Shown: positions 53,706 to 63,106, counted from the stretch's first letter. The stretch is 64,000 bases of DNA from JAEKNW01 sp963678375 (GCA_963678375.2 OY782831.1:2170001-2234000); one strand, 5' to 3'. Made by a program: numbers and translations. Notes: generated by a model not told the origin, from the sequence alone.

Positions 53706-54611
53706 ATGAAAATATATAAGTACTTGCTTCTATTGTTACTTTTTTTAGCTTCTTGGGTAAATCTGTCTGCTAATAACTCTCACCTAATTCAAAAAGTTGA
53801 GAATATGATGATTACTGATGATACCTTTTATATAACTAGTTTTATAGAATCTAATAAAGACTATAGAAATCTGGGTTCATTCTATGAAGAGTTGTTGGAT
53901 TCTTTAGTTGTTCATAATCAAGAACTGGAATATTTCGTTATTTTCGCTAGGGCTGGAGCTAATAGCTTGCTAACTAAAGCAGAAGAACTACAGTATAGTA
54001 ATAGGGCTATGTCTGATAGATTAAAAAGGTCTTCAGTTAAGATACTTAATCAGACTATCAAGGAAGTCTATGACGAGTGGCTAGAGAATAAAAATCAAGG
54101 TTCACTCTTGATGAGAAATGCTCTAGATTTAATGAAATTAAACTACAGAATTAATACTCAACTACAAAATGACTTAATTGAACACTATAATAGTTATCTT
54201 GCTTATGGTGAAATTTATTTAGCCTTAAATGATTTTAGCTCTGCTTTAGAATATTTCAGAGGGGCAAAAGATATTTCTTCCCAATTAGAAACACAAGAAT
54301 ATGCTGATATTGCTGATGTATATATTAAATTAGCTGAGAGTAATAGTTCTTTAGTAAATGATGGAACTATTTTTGACTATGCCAACTTCATTACACACTA
54401 TCAAGAGTATTTACTTAATTTTAATAATTACCAAGAATACATCAAAATAAAAGAGAACCCAGAGCTAGCATCTAATAGTGAACAGGACGAAAAGATGGAC
54501 GCTTTAAACGTTTCATTAGAAGAATCTAAGCAATGGCTTGCTAGACTATCTAAAATTAATAACAGAGTCTTTGGTGATTACAATTTTGTTAAACTCAATT
54601 CTTGGAAATAA
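53706..54611 (+). CDS. Exported helical protein, function unknown
   Basis: The 301 residues start with a signal peptide (MKIYKYLLLLLLFLASWVNLSA). The mature part is almost entirely alpha-helical. A TPR-like pair near 165-215 (YLAYGEIYLALNDFSSALEYF ... YADIADVYIKLAES) suggests a protein-protein interaction scaffold in the periplasm. No enzyme motif is seen. It precedes mtnA and the sirtuin gene, with a strong promoter upstream. Confidence 0.75.
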   Translation: MKIYKYLLLLLLFLASWVNLSANNSHLIQKVENMMITDDTFYITSFIESNKDYRNLGSFYEELLDSLVVHNQELEYFVIFARAGANSLLTKAEELQYSNRAMSDRLKRSSVKILNQTIKEVYDEWLENKNQGSLLMRNALDLMKLNYRINTQLQNDLIEHYNSYLAYGEIYLALNDFSSALEYFRGAKDISSQLETQEYADIADVYIKLAESNSSLVNDGTIFDYANFITHYQEYLLNFNNYQEYIKIKENPELASNSEQDEKMDALNVSLEESKQWLARLSKINNRVFGDYNFVKLNSWK

Positions 54612-54613
54612 TA

Positions 54614-55624
54614 ATGATAGAATCAATAATTATCAAAAATAAAAGAGTTAAAATTATTGATCAGACTTTACTACCCCAAGTAGAAAAACTCCTTCCTATC
54701 AATAACTATAAAGAGATGGTTGAGGCAATAAAAAAACTACGTATAAGAGGAGCTCCAGCTATTGGAATTGCTGGCTTGGTTGCTGCAGCACTAGCCTGGG
54801 ATGAGATAAAAAAAATATCCGATAGGGAACTTATGTTTACTAATGCCCTACAAGAAATTGTATATGCAAGGCCAACAGCAGTTAACCTATCCTATGCTAT
54901 AAATATTGCTAAAGAATGTATAGATAATAAGAAGATTTTTCACCAAGAAGATATTCTGTGGGACAAAGCTCTTGAATTAGCTGAAGAAGAAAAACAAGCT
55001 TGCCAAGCAATGGCAGATAATGGGGTAAAAGCGATTTATAGACAACAAGAGGAGATAAGAATATTAACTCATTGTAATACAGGTTCTTTAGCTACCTATG
55101 GGCAAGGAACTGCGTTAGCCGTAATCAAAGCTTTAGCTAAAAAGACGAAAGTAAAAGTCTGGGTTGATGAAACTAGACCCTTACTTCAAGGGGCTAGATT
55201 AACTATGTGGGAGCTTATGAAGGAAGGAATAGAATGTTATCTTATTTCTGACTCAATGGCTGCACATACTATTAAAATGAAGTCTATAGACTTAATAATT
55301 ACTGGTGCTGATAGAATTACTACAAATGGGGATTCAGCTAATAAAATTGGTACTCTTAATTTATCCATTCTAGCAAAATATTATGATATCCCTTTTTATA
55401 TTGTAGCTCCAACATCAACAATAGACTTTAATTTAAGGCAAGGAAGTCTAATAGTTATAGAAGAAAGAGATGGTGCTGAACTTAAGTATATAAAGGACAT
55501 CCAAATTGCTCCAGAAAGTTCTAACACATTTAATCCTGCCTTTGATGTTGTAGATAATGAAAATATAAATGCAATTATTACTGATATGGGAGTTTTCACA
55601 AAGCCTTATGATTTCAAGCAATGA
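54614..55624 (+). CDS. mtnA: S-methyl-5-thioribose-1-phosphate isomerase
   Basis: This enzyme of about 336 residues isomerises 5-methylthioribose 1-phosphate in methionine salvage. Family motifs: RIRGAPAIGIAG near residue 45, catalytic cysteine in ILTHCNTGSLATYG, catalytic aspartate in ITGADRIT, and NKIGT. The ATG at 54614 is chosen over a TTG 12 bp earlier that overlaps the previous gene. Other salvage genes are absent nearby. The gene's end overlaps the sirtuin start. Confidence 0.95.
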   Translation: MIESIIIKNKRVKIIDQTLLPQVEKLLPINNYKEMVEAIKKLRIRGAPAIGIAGLVAAALAWDEIKKISDRELMFTNALQEIVYARPTAVNLSYAINIAKECIDNKKIFHQEDILWDKALELAEEEKQACQAMADNGVKAIYRQQEEIRILTHCNTGSLATYGQGTALAVIKALAKKTKVKVWVDETRPLLQGARLTMWELMKEGIECYLISDSMAAHTIKMKSIDLIITGADRITTNGDSANKIGTLNLSILAKYYDIPFYIVAPTSTIDFNLRQGSLIVIEERDGAELKYIKDIQIAPESSNTFNPAFDVVDNENINAIITDMGVFTKPYDFKQ

Positions 55625-56387
55625 CCTTAAAAAAGTAAAACAGCTTGCAGATTTATTACTTAAATCTAAGTATTCAATAGCTTTTACTGGGGCTGGTATG
55701 TCTGTCGCAAGTGGCATACCTCCTTTTAGAGGTGAAAATGGAATTTGGTCAAAATATAATCCACAGATTCTTGAACTATCCTACTACTACTCCCAACCTG
55801 CTCGTTGTTGGAAATTTATTAAAGAAATATTTTACGATAAGTTCCAAGGTGTTAAACCTAATAGAGGACACTATGCACTAGCAAAACTACAAGAGATGGG
55901 GTTTATAAAAAACATTTTTACCCAAAATATTGATAACTTACATCAAGATGCAGGTTCCAATAGAGTTTTTGAATTTCATGGAAACACCAAGTATTTTAAA
56001 TGCCATAAATGCAATAAAAGTTATCCTCTTTACCAAATAAACTTAGCTGATAACTATCCTAAATGCCCAGAATGTCAATCTTTATTGAAGCCAGATTTTA
56101 TCTTCTTTTCCGAAGAGCTTCCTCATCAAGTTCTCGAAAAGGCTTATTCAGACTCAGAAATAGCTGATGTAATTCTAGTTATTGGTTGTTCAGGAGAAGT
56201 ATATCCTGCTAATCAAATCCCTTATTATGTACATAAAATGGGCGGTAAAGTTGTTGAAATAAATCCACAATCATCACTTTACTCTTCTTCAATTACTGAC
56301 ATTAGTATTCAAGCAAAATCTCAAGATATTTTAAATAACTTGGTTAAGTTTTTAAAAGAAATGAAAGGACAAAATTATGAAAAATAA
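55608..56387 (+). CDS. cobB: NAD-dependent protein deacylase (sirtuin)
   Basis: About 259 residues from the ATG at 55608 (an upstream ATG at 55569 would add 13 residues inside mtnA). NAD site: FTGAGMSVASGIPPFRG. TQNIDNLHQDAG and the catalytic histidine in FEFHGN follow. The zinc module has CHKC and CPEC pairs, and GCSGEVYPANQIPYY completes the fold. It removes acyl groups from lysines using NAD. It overlaps mtnA by 17 bp and the next gene by 11 bp. Confidence 0.95.
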   Translation: MISSNDLKKVKQLADLLLKSKYSIAFTGAGMSVASGIPPFRGENGIWSKYNPQILELSYYYSQPARCWKFIKEIFYDKFQGVKPNRGHYALAKLQEMGFIKNIFTQNIDNLHQDAGSNRVFEFHGNTKYFKCHKCNKSYPLYQINLADNYPKCPECQSLLKPDFIFFSEELPHQVLEKAYSDSEIADVILVIGCSGEVYPANQIPYYVHKMGGKVVEINPQSSLYSSSITDISIQAKSQDILNNLVKFLKEMKGQNYEK

Positions 56388-57441
56388 ATTTCTTATCTTA
56401 TTAATAATATTTAATATATTTCTATTACATAGTACAGATATTGTAGAATTAGAAGAAAGATTTACAGCTCTTAATGGAGAATATAAAGCAGGTGAAATTG
56501 CACTAGAATTTTCTCTTAAAGACCAAGTTTTATGCGATAGTATTATTGTTTATCGAAGCTATAACGCTATAGATATTCCAGTGGACCTTTATAAACTTCC
56601 AATATCAAAAAATGTAGTCTATGCTTCAAACAATTTTATTGATAAGAAGATTGCTGATAATAGTACTTATTATTATCGTGCTGTAGGATATTTTAATAAT
56701 GAACCTTGGGCTATCAGTGATAATCTTATGATAGAAGTTCCTAATATTGAAGTAAATTTCTCTGACTATGATTATAAGGATATTCGAATAGAAGTTGATA
56801 AGGAAAACTATTATCTGAAACTAGTAGAAAACTCTACTAATGTTTTAAAGAAGTACCCCCTTGCCATGGGAGAGAATCCTTTTTCAAGAAAGACGATGAG
56901 GGACAGAGTTTCTAGTCCTGAAGGAATTTATAAAGTTGTTTATATTCTTAAAAATGCAACAAATTATAAAGCTTTCGATATTAATTATCCTAACACTATT
57001 GACCGAGTTCGTTATGAACTTGGTAAAGATTTGGAACTGATTCCTCAAAAAGAGTATATAGGTGGTGATATCCAAATCCATGGCATGGGAATTAATACTA
57101 ATTGGACACTAGGTTCCTTTGCTCTTCGAAATCAAGATATTGATGAAATTATTGACTCAAATTTGATAAAACCAGGATCAAAAATAATAATCACAGGATA
57201 TGATATCCAAAATGATGATATTCCTTATCTAGATAGATTTTGGACCAAAGCAGAAATCAAGATTATCCAAAATAAGCTTAAATCTATGGGATATGATATC
57301 TCTTCAGATGGTGTATTAGGTCCTAATAGTCGCAAAGTTCTTGGTAATTTTCAATATAAAAATGGTTTGAAGATTACTTGTGAGTTAGATAGAGAAACCT
57401 GCCATAAAATAGGGTATATTCCTTATGATGTTAAACCATAG
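56377..57441 (+). CDS. L,D-transpeptidase-like protein lacking the catalytic cysteine, with peptidoglycan-binding domain
   Basis: The 354 residues have a signal peptide (first about 20) and an Ig-like region (about 30-125). A YkuD-type catalytic domain (about 135-275) follows, with SPEGIYKV and the active-site histidine in IQIHGMGIN (H235). The C-terminal domain (about 285-350, AEIKIIQNKLKSMGYD, SDGVLGPNSRKVLGNFQ) is a peptidoglycan-binding type-1 fold. In family members the motif after the histidine reads W-T-x-G-C-I-A-L; here it is WTLGSFAL, with Ser247 where the nucleophilic cysteine belongs. It is therefore likely inactive as a transpeptidase, or altered. Periplasmic. Confidence 0.85.
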   Translation: MKNKFLILLIIFNIFLLHSTDIVELEERFTALNGEYKAGEIALEFSLKDQVLCDSIIVYRSYNAIDIPVDLYKLPISKNVVYASNNFIDKKIADNSTYYYRAVGYFNNEPWAISDNLMIEVPNIEVNFSDYDYKDIRIEVDKENYYLKLVENSTNVLKKYPLAMGENPFSRKTMRDRVSSPEGIYKVVYILKNATNYKAFDINYPNTIDRVRYELGKDLELIPQKEYIGGDIQIHGMGINTNWTLGSFALRNQDIDEIIDSNLIKPGSKIIITGYDIQNDDIPYLDRFWTKAEIKIIQNKLKSMGYDISSDGVLGPNSRKVLGNFQYKNGLKITCELDRETCHKIGYIPYDVKP

Positions 57442-57451
57442 AGAGGTAACC

Positions 57452-57505
57452 ATGAACCAAATGGCAATAACTTTTTATTTTTATCATGCAAAAAAGCAAG
57501 CATGA
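57452..57505 (+). CDS. Possible 17-residue leader peptide
   Basis: The ORF MNQMAITFYFYHAKKQA has a strong GAGAGG ribosome site and overlaps the start of the next gene in another frame. It could be a leader coupling translation of that gene, or chance. Confidence 0.25.
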   Translation: MNQMAITFYFYHAKKQA

Positions 57506-57839
57506 AAGTATGTCTGAACATATGAAAGGGTTTATTCAAGGACTTCTATTTATTTTAATAATCATTGTAATAATAGCATTTTTCCATTTTATAGCTTATT
57601 TTGATAGAGCTGTGCTAGGCAATACTTATAATGACAATGGTGATGTTGAGTATTGGAATGAGAATATTGAGACATCTGATGGCATTAGATCTGGTGGTCA
57701 AAGTAACAAATCAAATGACTTGTATGAGCAAAGAAGGAAGGACTTTGGATCAAAATCTCTAAATGAAAAAGATAGAGAAGAGAAAGCTAAAGCAGAAAAA
57801 GAGAATAAGAAAAAGAATTTTGATTATCTTAAGAAATAA
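57486..57839 (+). CDS. Small single-pass membrane protein, unknown function
   Basis: The 117 residues have one membrane helix (about 15-36, FIQGLLFILIIIVIIAFFHF) and a Lys/Glu-rich, probably extended C-terminal half (KDREEKAKAEKENKKKNF). No family is recognised. An internal ATG at 57510 is an alternative start; neither has a clear ribosome site of its own. Its end overlaps holA, transcribed from the other strand, by 11 bp. Confidence 0.55.
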   Translation: MQKSKHESMSEHMKGFIQGLLFILIIIVIIAFFHFIAYFDRAVLGNTYNDNGDVEYWNENIETSDGIRSGGQSNKSNDLYEQRRKDFGSKSLNEKDREEKAKAEKENKKKNFDYLKK

Positions 57840-58842
57840 TTGAAATTATAAGATTTGATAATAGTACATTAACTGCAATATCAGTTGATTTAAGCTTGTA
57901 ATCAGCTTCTAACAATAAATCAAAGACTTTACTCATCTTTATTCTGGCAAAGTTATTAGCATAAGTTATGTAGTCTTTCTTAAAAGTAGGGTGGACTTCT
58001 TTAAGATAATTAGATTGAATTTCTGAAACAGAAAAGTTTTGGACTTGAAGATACTTGACTTTCCAGATAATTTGGAAAAAGCGAGTTAACATAACAATTA
58101 AAAGGATAGAATTCTTACCTTCTTCTGCTTCTAAATAGTTATGTAAGATAAATAGTGCTCTTTTTTTATCACGTCTTCCGATAGCATTTTGCAACTCGAA
58201 AATTGAACTAGCTCTATTATTTTCCATGCAAGTCTCAACATCTTGGCGTGTTAAGATTTTCTTATCTCCAATATAGATTAAGAGTTTTTCTAACTCATTA
58301 AAAGCAGTATAATAATCAGCTTCAATTTTAGAAGAAAAGAGGGATATTGTATCCATTGAAGAACGAATTTTTAACTTTCTCAATTCAGCTCCAAGCCATT
58401 TCTCTATCTCCCAATAACCAGCTGGTTGCTTAGCACTTATAGTAGTATATTTATCAAAAGCTTTGAAAATTTTTGTGGTTCTCTTAATTTTCTCACAGTG
58501 TACAATTAATATAGAAGAAGCAGGTATCTTATGTATATATTCAGCAACTTTAGTTTTATCTTTATCTTTAAGCTGGTCAAAACCGCGGACCACTACTACT
58601 TTAAAATCTGAAAGAAAAGGAAACATCTCCAATTGCTCTATTATATCTTCATTGGATATGTCTTCTCCAAAAAGATTAACTAGGTCAAATTCCTTGCCTT
58701 CATTTGAAGTGAATTTAGAAATTAAACCCTTTATAACTTTATCTGAAAGGAAATGATCTTCACCATAAATGAAATAGACATTGCTAAAATTATGATTATC
58801 AATAATATTTAAAAACTGAGCAGAAGAATAAGTATTTGCCAT
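57829..58842 (-). CDS. holA: DNA polymerase III delta subunit
   Basis: This 337-residue clamp-loader subunit opens the sliding clamp. NVYFIYGEDHFLSDKVIKGL at residues 19-38 is the standard opening, then FPFLSDFKVVVVRGFDQL, SSILIVHCEK and the C-terminal AVNVLLSNLIISI match the family. It is the first gene downstream of uppP in reverse order and converges with a small membrane protein gene. Confidence 0.93.
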   Translation of the reverse strand: MANTYSSAQFLNIIDNHNFSNVYFIYGEDHFLSDKVIKGLISKFTSNEGKEFDLVNLFGEDISNEDIIEQLEMFPFLSDFKVVVVRGFDQLKDKDKTKVAEYIHKIPASSILIVHCEKIKRTTKIFKAFDKYTTISAKQPAGYWEIEKWLGAELRKLKIRSSMDTISLFSSKIEADYYTAFNELEKLLIYIGDKKILTRQDVETCMENNRASSIFELQNAIGRRDKKRALFILHNYLEAEEGKNSILLIVMLTRFFQIIWKVKYLQVQNFSVSEIQSNYLKEVHPTFKKDYITYANNFARIKMSKVFDLLLEADYKLKSTDIAVNVLLSNLIISIIS

Positions 58843-58854
58843 AAAATAAAATGC

Positions 58855-59661
58855 CTAGAATAAGATAAAATAAATTGATACTAACGATGCTATCCAACAA
58901 TAATAAGAAAAGTATTTTAGTTTCTTTCTCTGAATGAGATTAATTAAGAGAGCAATAACGAGAAAACCAGATATAAATGCGGAGATAGCTCCAAAACTAT
59001 ATTTACCTAATATTGCAAGATCGAATGTTTCCATATCAAGAAAATCTAGAAGAGCAGCTCCTAAAATTGCAGGTATGCTTAATAAAAAAGAAAACCGAGC
59101 AGCATTTTCACGTTTCATTTTACTAAAAAGGGAGAAGGCGATTGTGGTCCCTGATCTAGAAATTCCTGGGATTATAGCAAGTGCTTGTCCTATTCCAATA
59201 AAGATTGCCTTTGCCCAACCGATATCTGAATCCTCAAAGCTTCCGTTTGGGATTTTATCCGAAATATAGGTTATTAAACCAGTTGTGAATAAGGCAAAAG
59301 CAACAGCCAGAGGAATATTATAAAGAGCTTCAAATTTGTCTTTAAACATAATTCCAATCCCAGCTGTAGTGATAGTTGCTATAATTAGATATGCGATAAT
59401 TTTGAGGTTATTTTTATCGCTGTAAGTTTTTTTAGAAGAGAAAATTCTGCTTGCTGAAATCAGTAAAGCAAGTAAATCTTTATGAAAATATATCAAGACT
59501 GCAAAGAGTGAGCCAATATGTACTATTATCTCAAAACTTATACCTGGTTCGTTGATACCCCAAAAATACTGGGCTAAAACTAAATGACCAGAACTTGAAA
59601 CTGGCAGAAATTCTGTTAGTCCTTGGATAATTCCTAAAATTATTGATTCAAATATCGACAT
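58855..59661 (-). CDS. uppP: Undecaprenyl-diphosphatase
   Basis: This 268-residue inner-membrane protein of the BacA/UppP family recycles undecaprenyl pyrophosphate for cell-wall synthesis. Conserved motifs are QGLTEFLPVSSSGH near the N-terminus and PGISRSGTT near residue 165. About eight helices are predicted. It lies 11 bp after a lipoprotein gene and 12 bp before holA. Confidence 0.96.
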   Translation of the reverse strand: MSIFESIILGIIQGLTEFLPVSSSGHLVLAQYFWGINEPGISFEIIVHIGSLFAVLIYFHKDLLALLISASRIFSSKKTYSDKNNLKIIAYLIIATITTAGIGIMFKDKFEALYNIPLAVAFALFTTGLITYISDKIPNGSFEDSDIGWAKAIFIGIGQALAIIPGISRSGTTIAFSLFSKMKRENAARFSFLLSIPAILGAALLDFLDMETFDLAILGKYSFGAISAFISGFLVIALLINLIQRKKLKYFSYYCWIASLVSIYFILF

Positions 59662-59672
59662 ATTCTTTCCTC

Positions 59673-60848
59673 TTAATCAATTTTTGGTAAGTCAGTGTTT
59701 AACAAATCAGATACAGTTACTATTTTAAAATGTTTTTTGTCAATCAAAGAAATTATATTTTTAATATGGTCCATCTCTTTCTGTGAGGTACATCTTAATA
59801 ATAATGTGGGATTACTATTCTTAGCAAGGTAATTTGTAAGATTTTGGGAATTAACTTGATTGTAAGATAGTGCCCAAGTGGATAAAAGTTGGTTTCTCAA
59901 TGCAAGTTCAAATCCTTTAGATTTACTTGTTGTCATTGCATCTATATAAGATAAATTATGATTCGCACAGTAGTCAATAATAACTTTCATAAAGTCAGCT
60001 TCTGAAGATGCAAAATCACCCCAGTAGTGGGTTATACCTTTAGCACTTGAAACATTGTTATGAAGTGCTTTAATACTAGCCCAAATTTCTTTTTTGATTA
60101 TAGGATTCTGTACTTTTATAGCGTTTAGTTGGGAGTATGATTGATAGCTTGGATAGGCTTCTAATGGTATTGTAAGCATGGTTTCTAAATTATAATAATC
60201 AGCAATCTTTACTAAGGTGTCTGTATAAGCTCCATCACCTAAGAAAGCTAAAGTAAGATTATTTGACTTGATTAATTCTAGATTGCTTGTGATTAGATCC
60301 TTATTATTACCTATCTCAGTTATAATCATGGCAATTTCTTGGGACTGTTCAATATCTGAATAAGGGCTACTATCATAAACCAATCTGATGATATACTCAT
60401 AAGTCTCAGCTTGGTTTCTATAAGTTAGTTTGTGCCCAACTAAATAATCTTTCCAGTTAGCGAAGAAAATACCTTCAATTAGTTTCCCTTGTGCTTTCTC
60501 TAATTCTTGCTTAAGGATAATATTTGCATATGTAAGATCAATAGCTTCTCTATTGAGCATTAATCTTAAATAAACCTGTCTAGGATTATTAGTTGACTTA
60601 TCTTCGTATCTAATAACGTTAGGATAAATATTGGGAGAGAAACTACTAGTATTCTCTCCGTAGGGAATTTTTAAGGAGTAAGCAACATCATAAATTGCCT
60701 TTTCTAAAGTGTCAATTTCAGCTTCATACCAAGGATGGAAAACTTCTTCTTGTATTTCTGGTTGGCTTAACTCAATAGCTTCTTCACTATTTTGAGTATT
60801 ACAAGCAGCTAAAACTATCAGACATGAGGCAAGAAGAAGAAATCTCAT
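59673..60848 (-). CDS. Lipoprotein related to divergent polysaccharide deacetylases (YibQ-like)
   Basis: In this 391-residue protein the lipobox is LAAC (Cys16), so it is a membrane-anchored lipoprotein. From about residue 205 the sequence LTLAFLGDGAYTDTLVKIAD, MLTIPLEAYPSYQ and IIDYCANHNLSYIDAMTTSKSKGFELA follows the YibQ/divergent polysaccharide deacetylase pattern. The metal/NHMGS-type motif is replaced by GITHYWGDF, so activity may be lost or changed. The first 190 residues are an added helical region. It starts where the DUF5683-like gene ends (1-bp overlap) and precedes uppP. Confidence 0.72.
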   Translation of the reverse strand: MRFLLLASCLIVLAACNTQNSEEAIELSQPEIQEEVFHPWYEAEIDTLEKAIYDVAYSLKIPYGENTSSFSPNIYPNVIRYEDKSTNNPRQVYLRLMLNREAIDLTYANIILKQELEKAQGKLIEGIFFANWKDYLVGHKLTYRNQAETYEYIIRLVYDSSPYSDIEQSQEIAMIITEIGNNKDLITSNLELIKSNNLTLAFLGDGAYTDTLVKIADYYNLETMLTIPLEAYPSYQSYSQLNAIKVQNPIIKKEIWASIKALHNNVSSAKGITHYWGDFASSEADFMKVIIDYCANHNLSYIDAMTTSKSKGFELALRNQLLSTWALSYNQVNSQNLTNYLAKNSNPTLLLRCTSQKEMDHIKNIISLIDKKHFKIVTVSDLLNTDLPKID

Positions 60849-61519
60849 TAAAAGTTTAATTGAAGATTGACCATAGGTGTCATATCTTGATTCATACTTG
60901 AATAGAGAGAATACTTGTCAGCTATATCTCGGTTCTTATATCTAATCAACATATCAAAAAAAGAAAACATGTGGTTAGCAACAATCAAACCAGTAGCAAT
61001 TTTAGCATAATCTTGATTTAGAAGGTGTTTTTGCCTTAAATCATTATATTTAAATCTATTATTTTTACTATCCCATCTCCAATTTTGATCATCTGCTATC
61101 TCATTTTCATTAATATAGTTTTGTTGAGCAAGAGGGTCTCCAGGATAGTCTTCAATAGCCTGATTAAGAACTTCTTGGTTATAACCACCAGCTTCATAGT
61201 ATGATGAGTTATATCTTCCAATCATCTTGTAGTAAGAATCTGGGTAAGAAGAAGGGTTAATATGAGCGAATTTGATAGCATAGTTAATACTTTGATCTTT
61301 TTTTAATTCAGCTTCATTGGAGAAGTAGAAGAGAGATGAAATAAAGGCTACTTCTAAACCAAGATGAGCATAACCAGCTTTATTATCGCTACTAATTTGT
61401 CCCCAGCCAGGTAAAATAGCTGATTTCAGCGGGGCAAAACTATAATTATCTGCTAATACAGGAAGGATAAAGGTGAGAGCTAATCCTAAGAGTAAGGATT
61501 TTTTAAAATTTAAAGCCAT
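60848..61519 (-). CDS. DUF5683-like protein, paralogue 3
   Basis: The 223 residues have a signal peptide followed by the family hallmark SAILPGWGQISSDNKAGYAHLGLEVAF, a hydrophobic helix, and a Tyr/Asn-rich region. It resembles the two genes upstream and probably arose by duplication. Function is unknown; family members are thought to sit in the outer membrane. Its start overlaps the upstream paralogue's end by 17 bp. Confidence 0.8.
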   Translation of the reverse strand: MALNFKKSLLLGLALTFILPVLADNYSFAPLKSAILPGWGQISSDNKAGYAHLGLEVAFISSLFYFSNEAELKKDQSINYAIKFAHINPSSYPDSYYKMIGRYNSSYYEAGGYNQEVLNQAIEDYPGDPLAQQNYINENEIADDQNWRWDSKNNRFKYNDLRQKHLLNQDYAKIATGLIVANHMFSFFDMLIRYKNRDIADKYSLYSSMNQDMTPMVNLQLNF

Positions 61520-62168
61520 AATTTACAGAAACTCCTTGATTTTGTAGATCAGGTTGAATATTGATAGAATGCTTATCTCTGAATTTTTTATTATTGTTAC
61601 TAGTAGTTATAGCAGTTGAAATAGCACTATAAAGATGGTTAACAATCAGAGCACCAATAACAAAGCTAGCGTTTTGGTTATTCTTCTGTTTTTGTGCCCG
61701 ATAGTTTTTATATTTCTTAAGATTTTGAGAGGATTCCCAATCCCATGCCTGTTCTTCATTGATACTATATGTTTCCACAAAGTCATAATATCCTTGAGTG
61801 CCATAACCATAGTAGTTTTGAGCATTGAGCCTGACATTCTCATTAAACTGACTACTAGAAACTTGTTGAGCTAAAAGATCGTAGTATTCGCTATTAGAGT
61901 TCATTGGTGCCCCAGTGATATTGTTAGCAAACTTCTTAGCAGAATTATCAAATGAATCAGCTTGATTATTAAAGTGGAAGAGGGTTGCTATTAATGCTAC
62001 TTCTCTAAAAATAGCAAGACCACCTTTAGCATAGTTACCAGCATACATATCTCCACTACCAGGAACTAAAGCTGACATAGCGAGTGATAATTTTGTAGAA
62101 TGAATTTTATCAGCATTTATAGTTATGATTAGTAATAAGGTTAGAATTATTAGTATTAACTTTTTCAC
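61503..62168 (-). CDS. DUF5683-like protein, paralogue 2
   Basis: The 221 residues have a signal peptide (MKKLILIILTLLLIITINA), then the signature SALVPGSGDMYAGNYAKGG and a helix, IFREVALIATLFHF. A second helix (FVIGALIVNHLYSAIS) lies near the C-terminus, which ends VSVNYGFKF in outer-membrane style. It is in tandem with two related genes in one operon. Confidence 0.8.
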   Translation of the reverse strand: MKKLILIILTLLLIITINADKIHSTKLSLAMSALVPGSGDMYAGNYAKGGLAIFREVALIATLFHFNNQADSFDNSAKKFANNITGAPMNSNSEYYDLLAQQVSSSQFNENVRLNAQNYYGYGTQGYYDFVETYSINEEQAWDWESSQNLKKYKNYRAQKQKNNQNASFVIGALIVNHLYSAISTAITTSNNNKKFRDKHSINIQPDLQNQGVSVNYGFKF

Positions 62169-63098
62169 TTAGAACCTCTGACTTATGAAAATCATAGGAG
62201 TGAACCTATCATTTTTGCTGGTAGCTGCATAGTTAAACTTAAAATTACTTTGTGAAATATAGTTTTTATTATATCTTTGGACTGCTAAACCAGCATCAAT
62301 AGCAGATACAACTCTATTTAGAAGCATACCATATAGGAAGTAATCAGCTTTATTATACTGGTCTTGAGTATCTTTTCTCATCTGAATATACTCTGATCTC
62401 ATTGGTGAATAGTAGCCATCATCAATATTTTCACTATAGTGTTCGTTAGTTAATTCATAACCGATAATAGTATGATTAATATCTTCCGAATCTGAGCTCC
62501 ATAAGACTATCGGATCAACTGAACCTTCACTTAAAGAACCCTGGCCATTGTAGGCATATCTTTCATACCAATCAGCCCAACCATAGATGTATTTATTATA
62601 TTTCCCCACATCTTCATAGAAGTGTTGGGTATTTTGTTGGTCTAAACGATAGAAACCATTGATACCTAGGTCATATATATCATCTGAGTTTATATCTGAT
62701 ACATAAGATTCAACAATACTTTGAAATTCTCTATTATAGCGAGGACCAGAATAGATTTCCTGTCCACTTTGAGGATCATAAAGAGTTATATTTTCACCAT
62801 TAACATATCTTTCATAATCTCTTTCTTGGTCAATAGCTTCTTGTCTAGCTGAAATATAGCCATAGATCAGAGCTCCCTCAATAACTGGAAAGATATAGCC
62901 TACCCAACGGGAAGGATTAACATAGATTGAGCCTGCTCCGGGAAGAATTGCAGACATAGTAACAGCAAGTTTAGTACTCTTCTTTTGGTAGTTAACTTGA
63001 ATAACACTATTTTCTAATTCTAAATCATCAATGAGAGGTTGGGCAAAGATGTTTAAGGTTAAGGTGACCATGAGCAGAATTAGCAGATATTTTCTCAT
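62169..63098 (-). CDS. DUF5683-like protein, paralogue 1
   Basis: The 309 residues have a signal peptide (about 1-19). TMSAILPGAGSIYVNPSRWVGYIFP is the same signature as the two following genes. About 100 Tyr/Asp/Ser-rich residues and a helix near 250 (FLYGMLLNRVVSAIDAGLAV) follow. The C-terminus ends in an aromatic strand (FTPMIFISQRF) typical of outer-membrane proteins. It abuts the next gene without a gap and lies 8 bp after a sorting-domain protein gene. Confidence 0.8.
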   Translation of the reverse strand: MRKYLLILLMVTLTLNIFAQPLIDDLELENSVIQVNYQKKSTKLAVTMSAILPGAGSIYVNPSRWVGYIFPVIEGALIYGYISARQEAIDQERDYERYVNGENITLYDPQSGQEIYSGPRYNREFQSIVESYVSDINSDDIYDLGINGFYRLDQQNTQHFYEDVGKYNKYIYGWADWYERYAYNGQGSLSEGSVDPIVLWSSDSEDINHTIIGYELTNEHYSENIDDGYYSPMRSEYIQMRKDTQDQYNKADYFLYGMLLNRVVSAIDAGLAVQRYNKNYISQSNFKFNYAATSKNDRFTPMIFISQRF

Positions 63099-63106
63099 TT
63101 GTTCTC

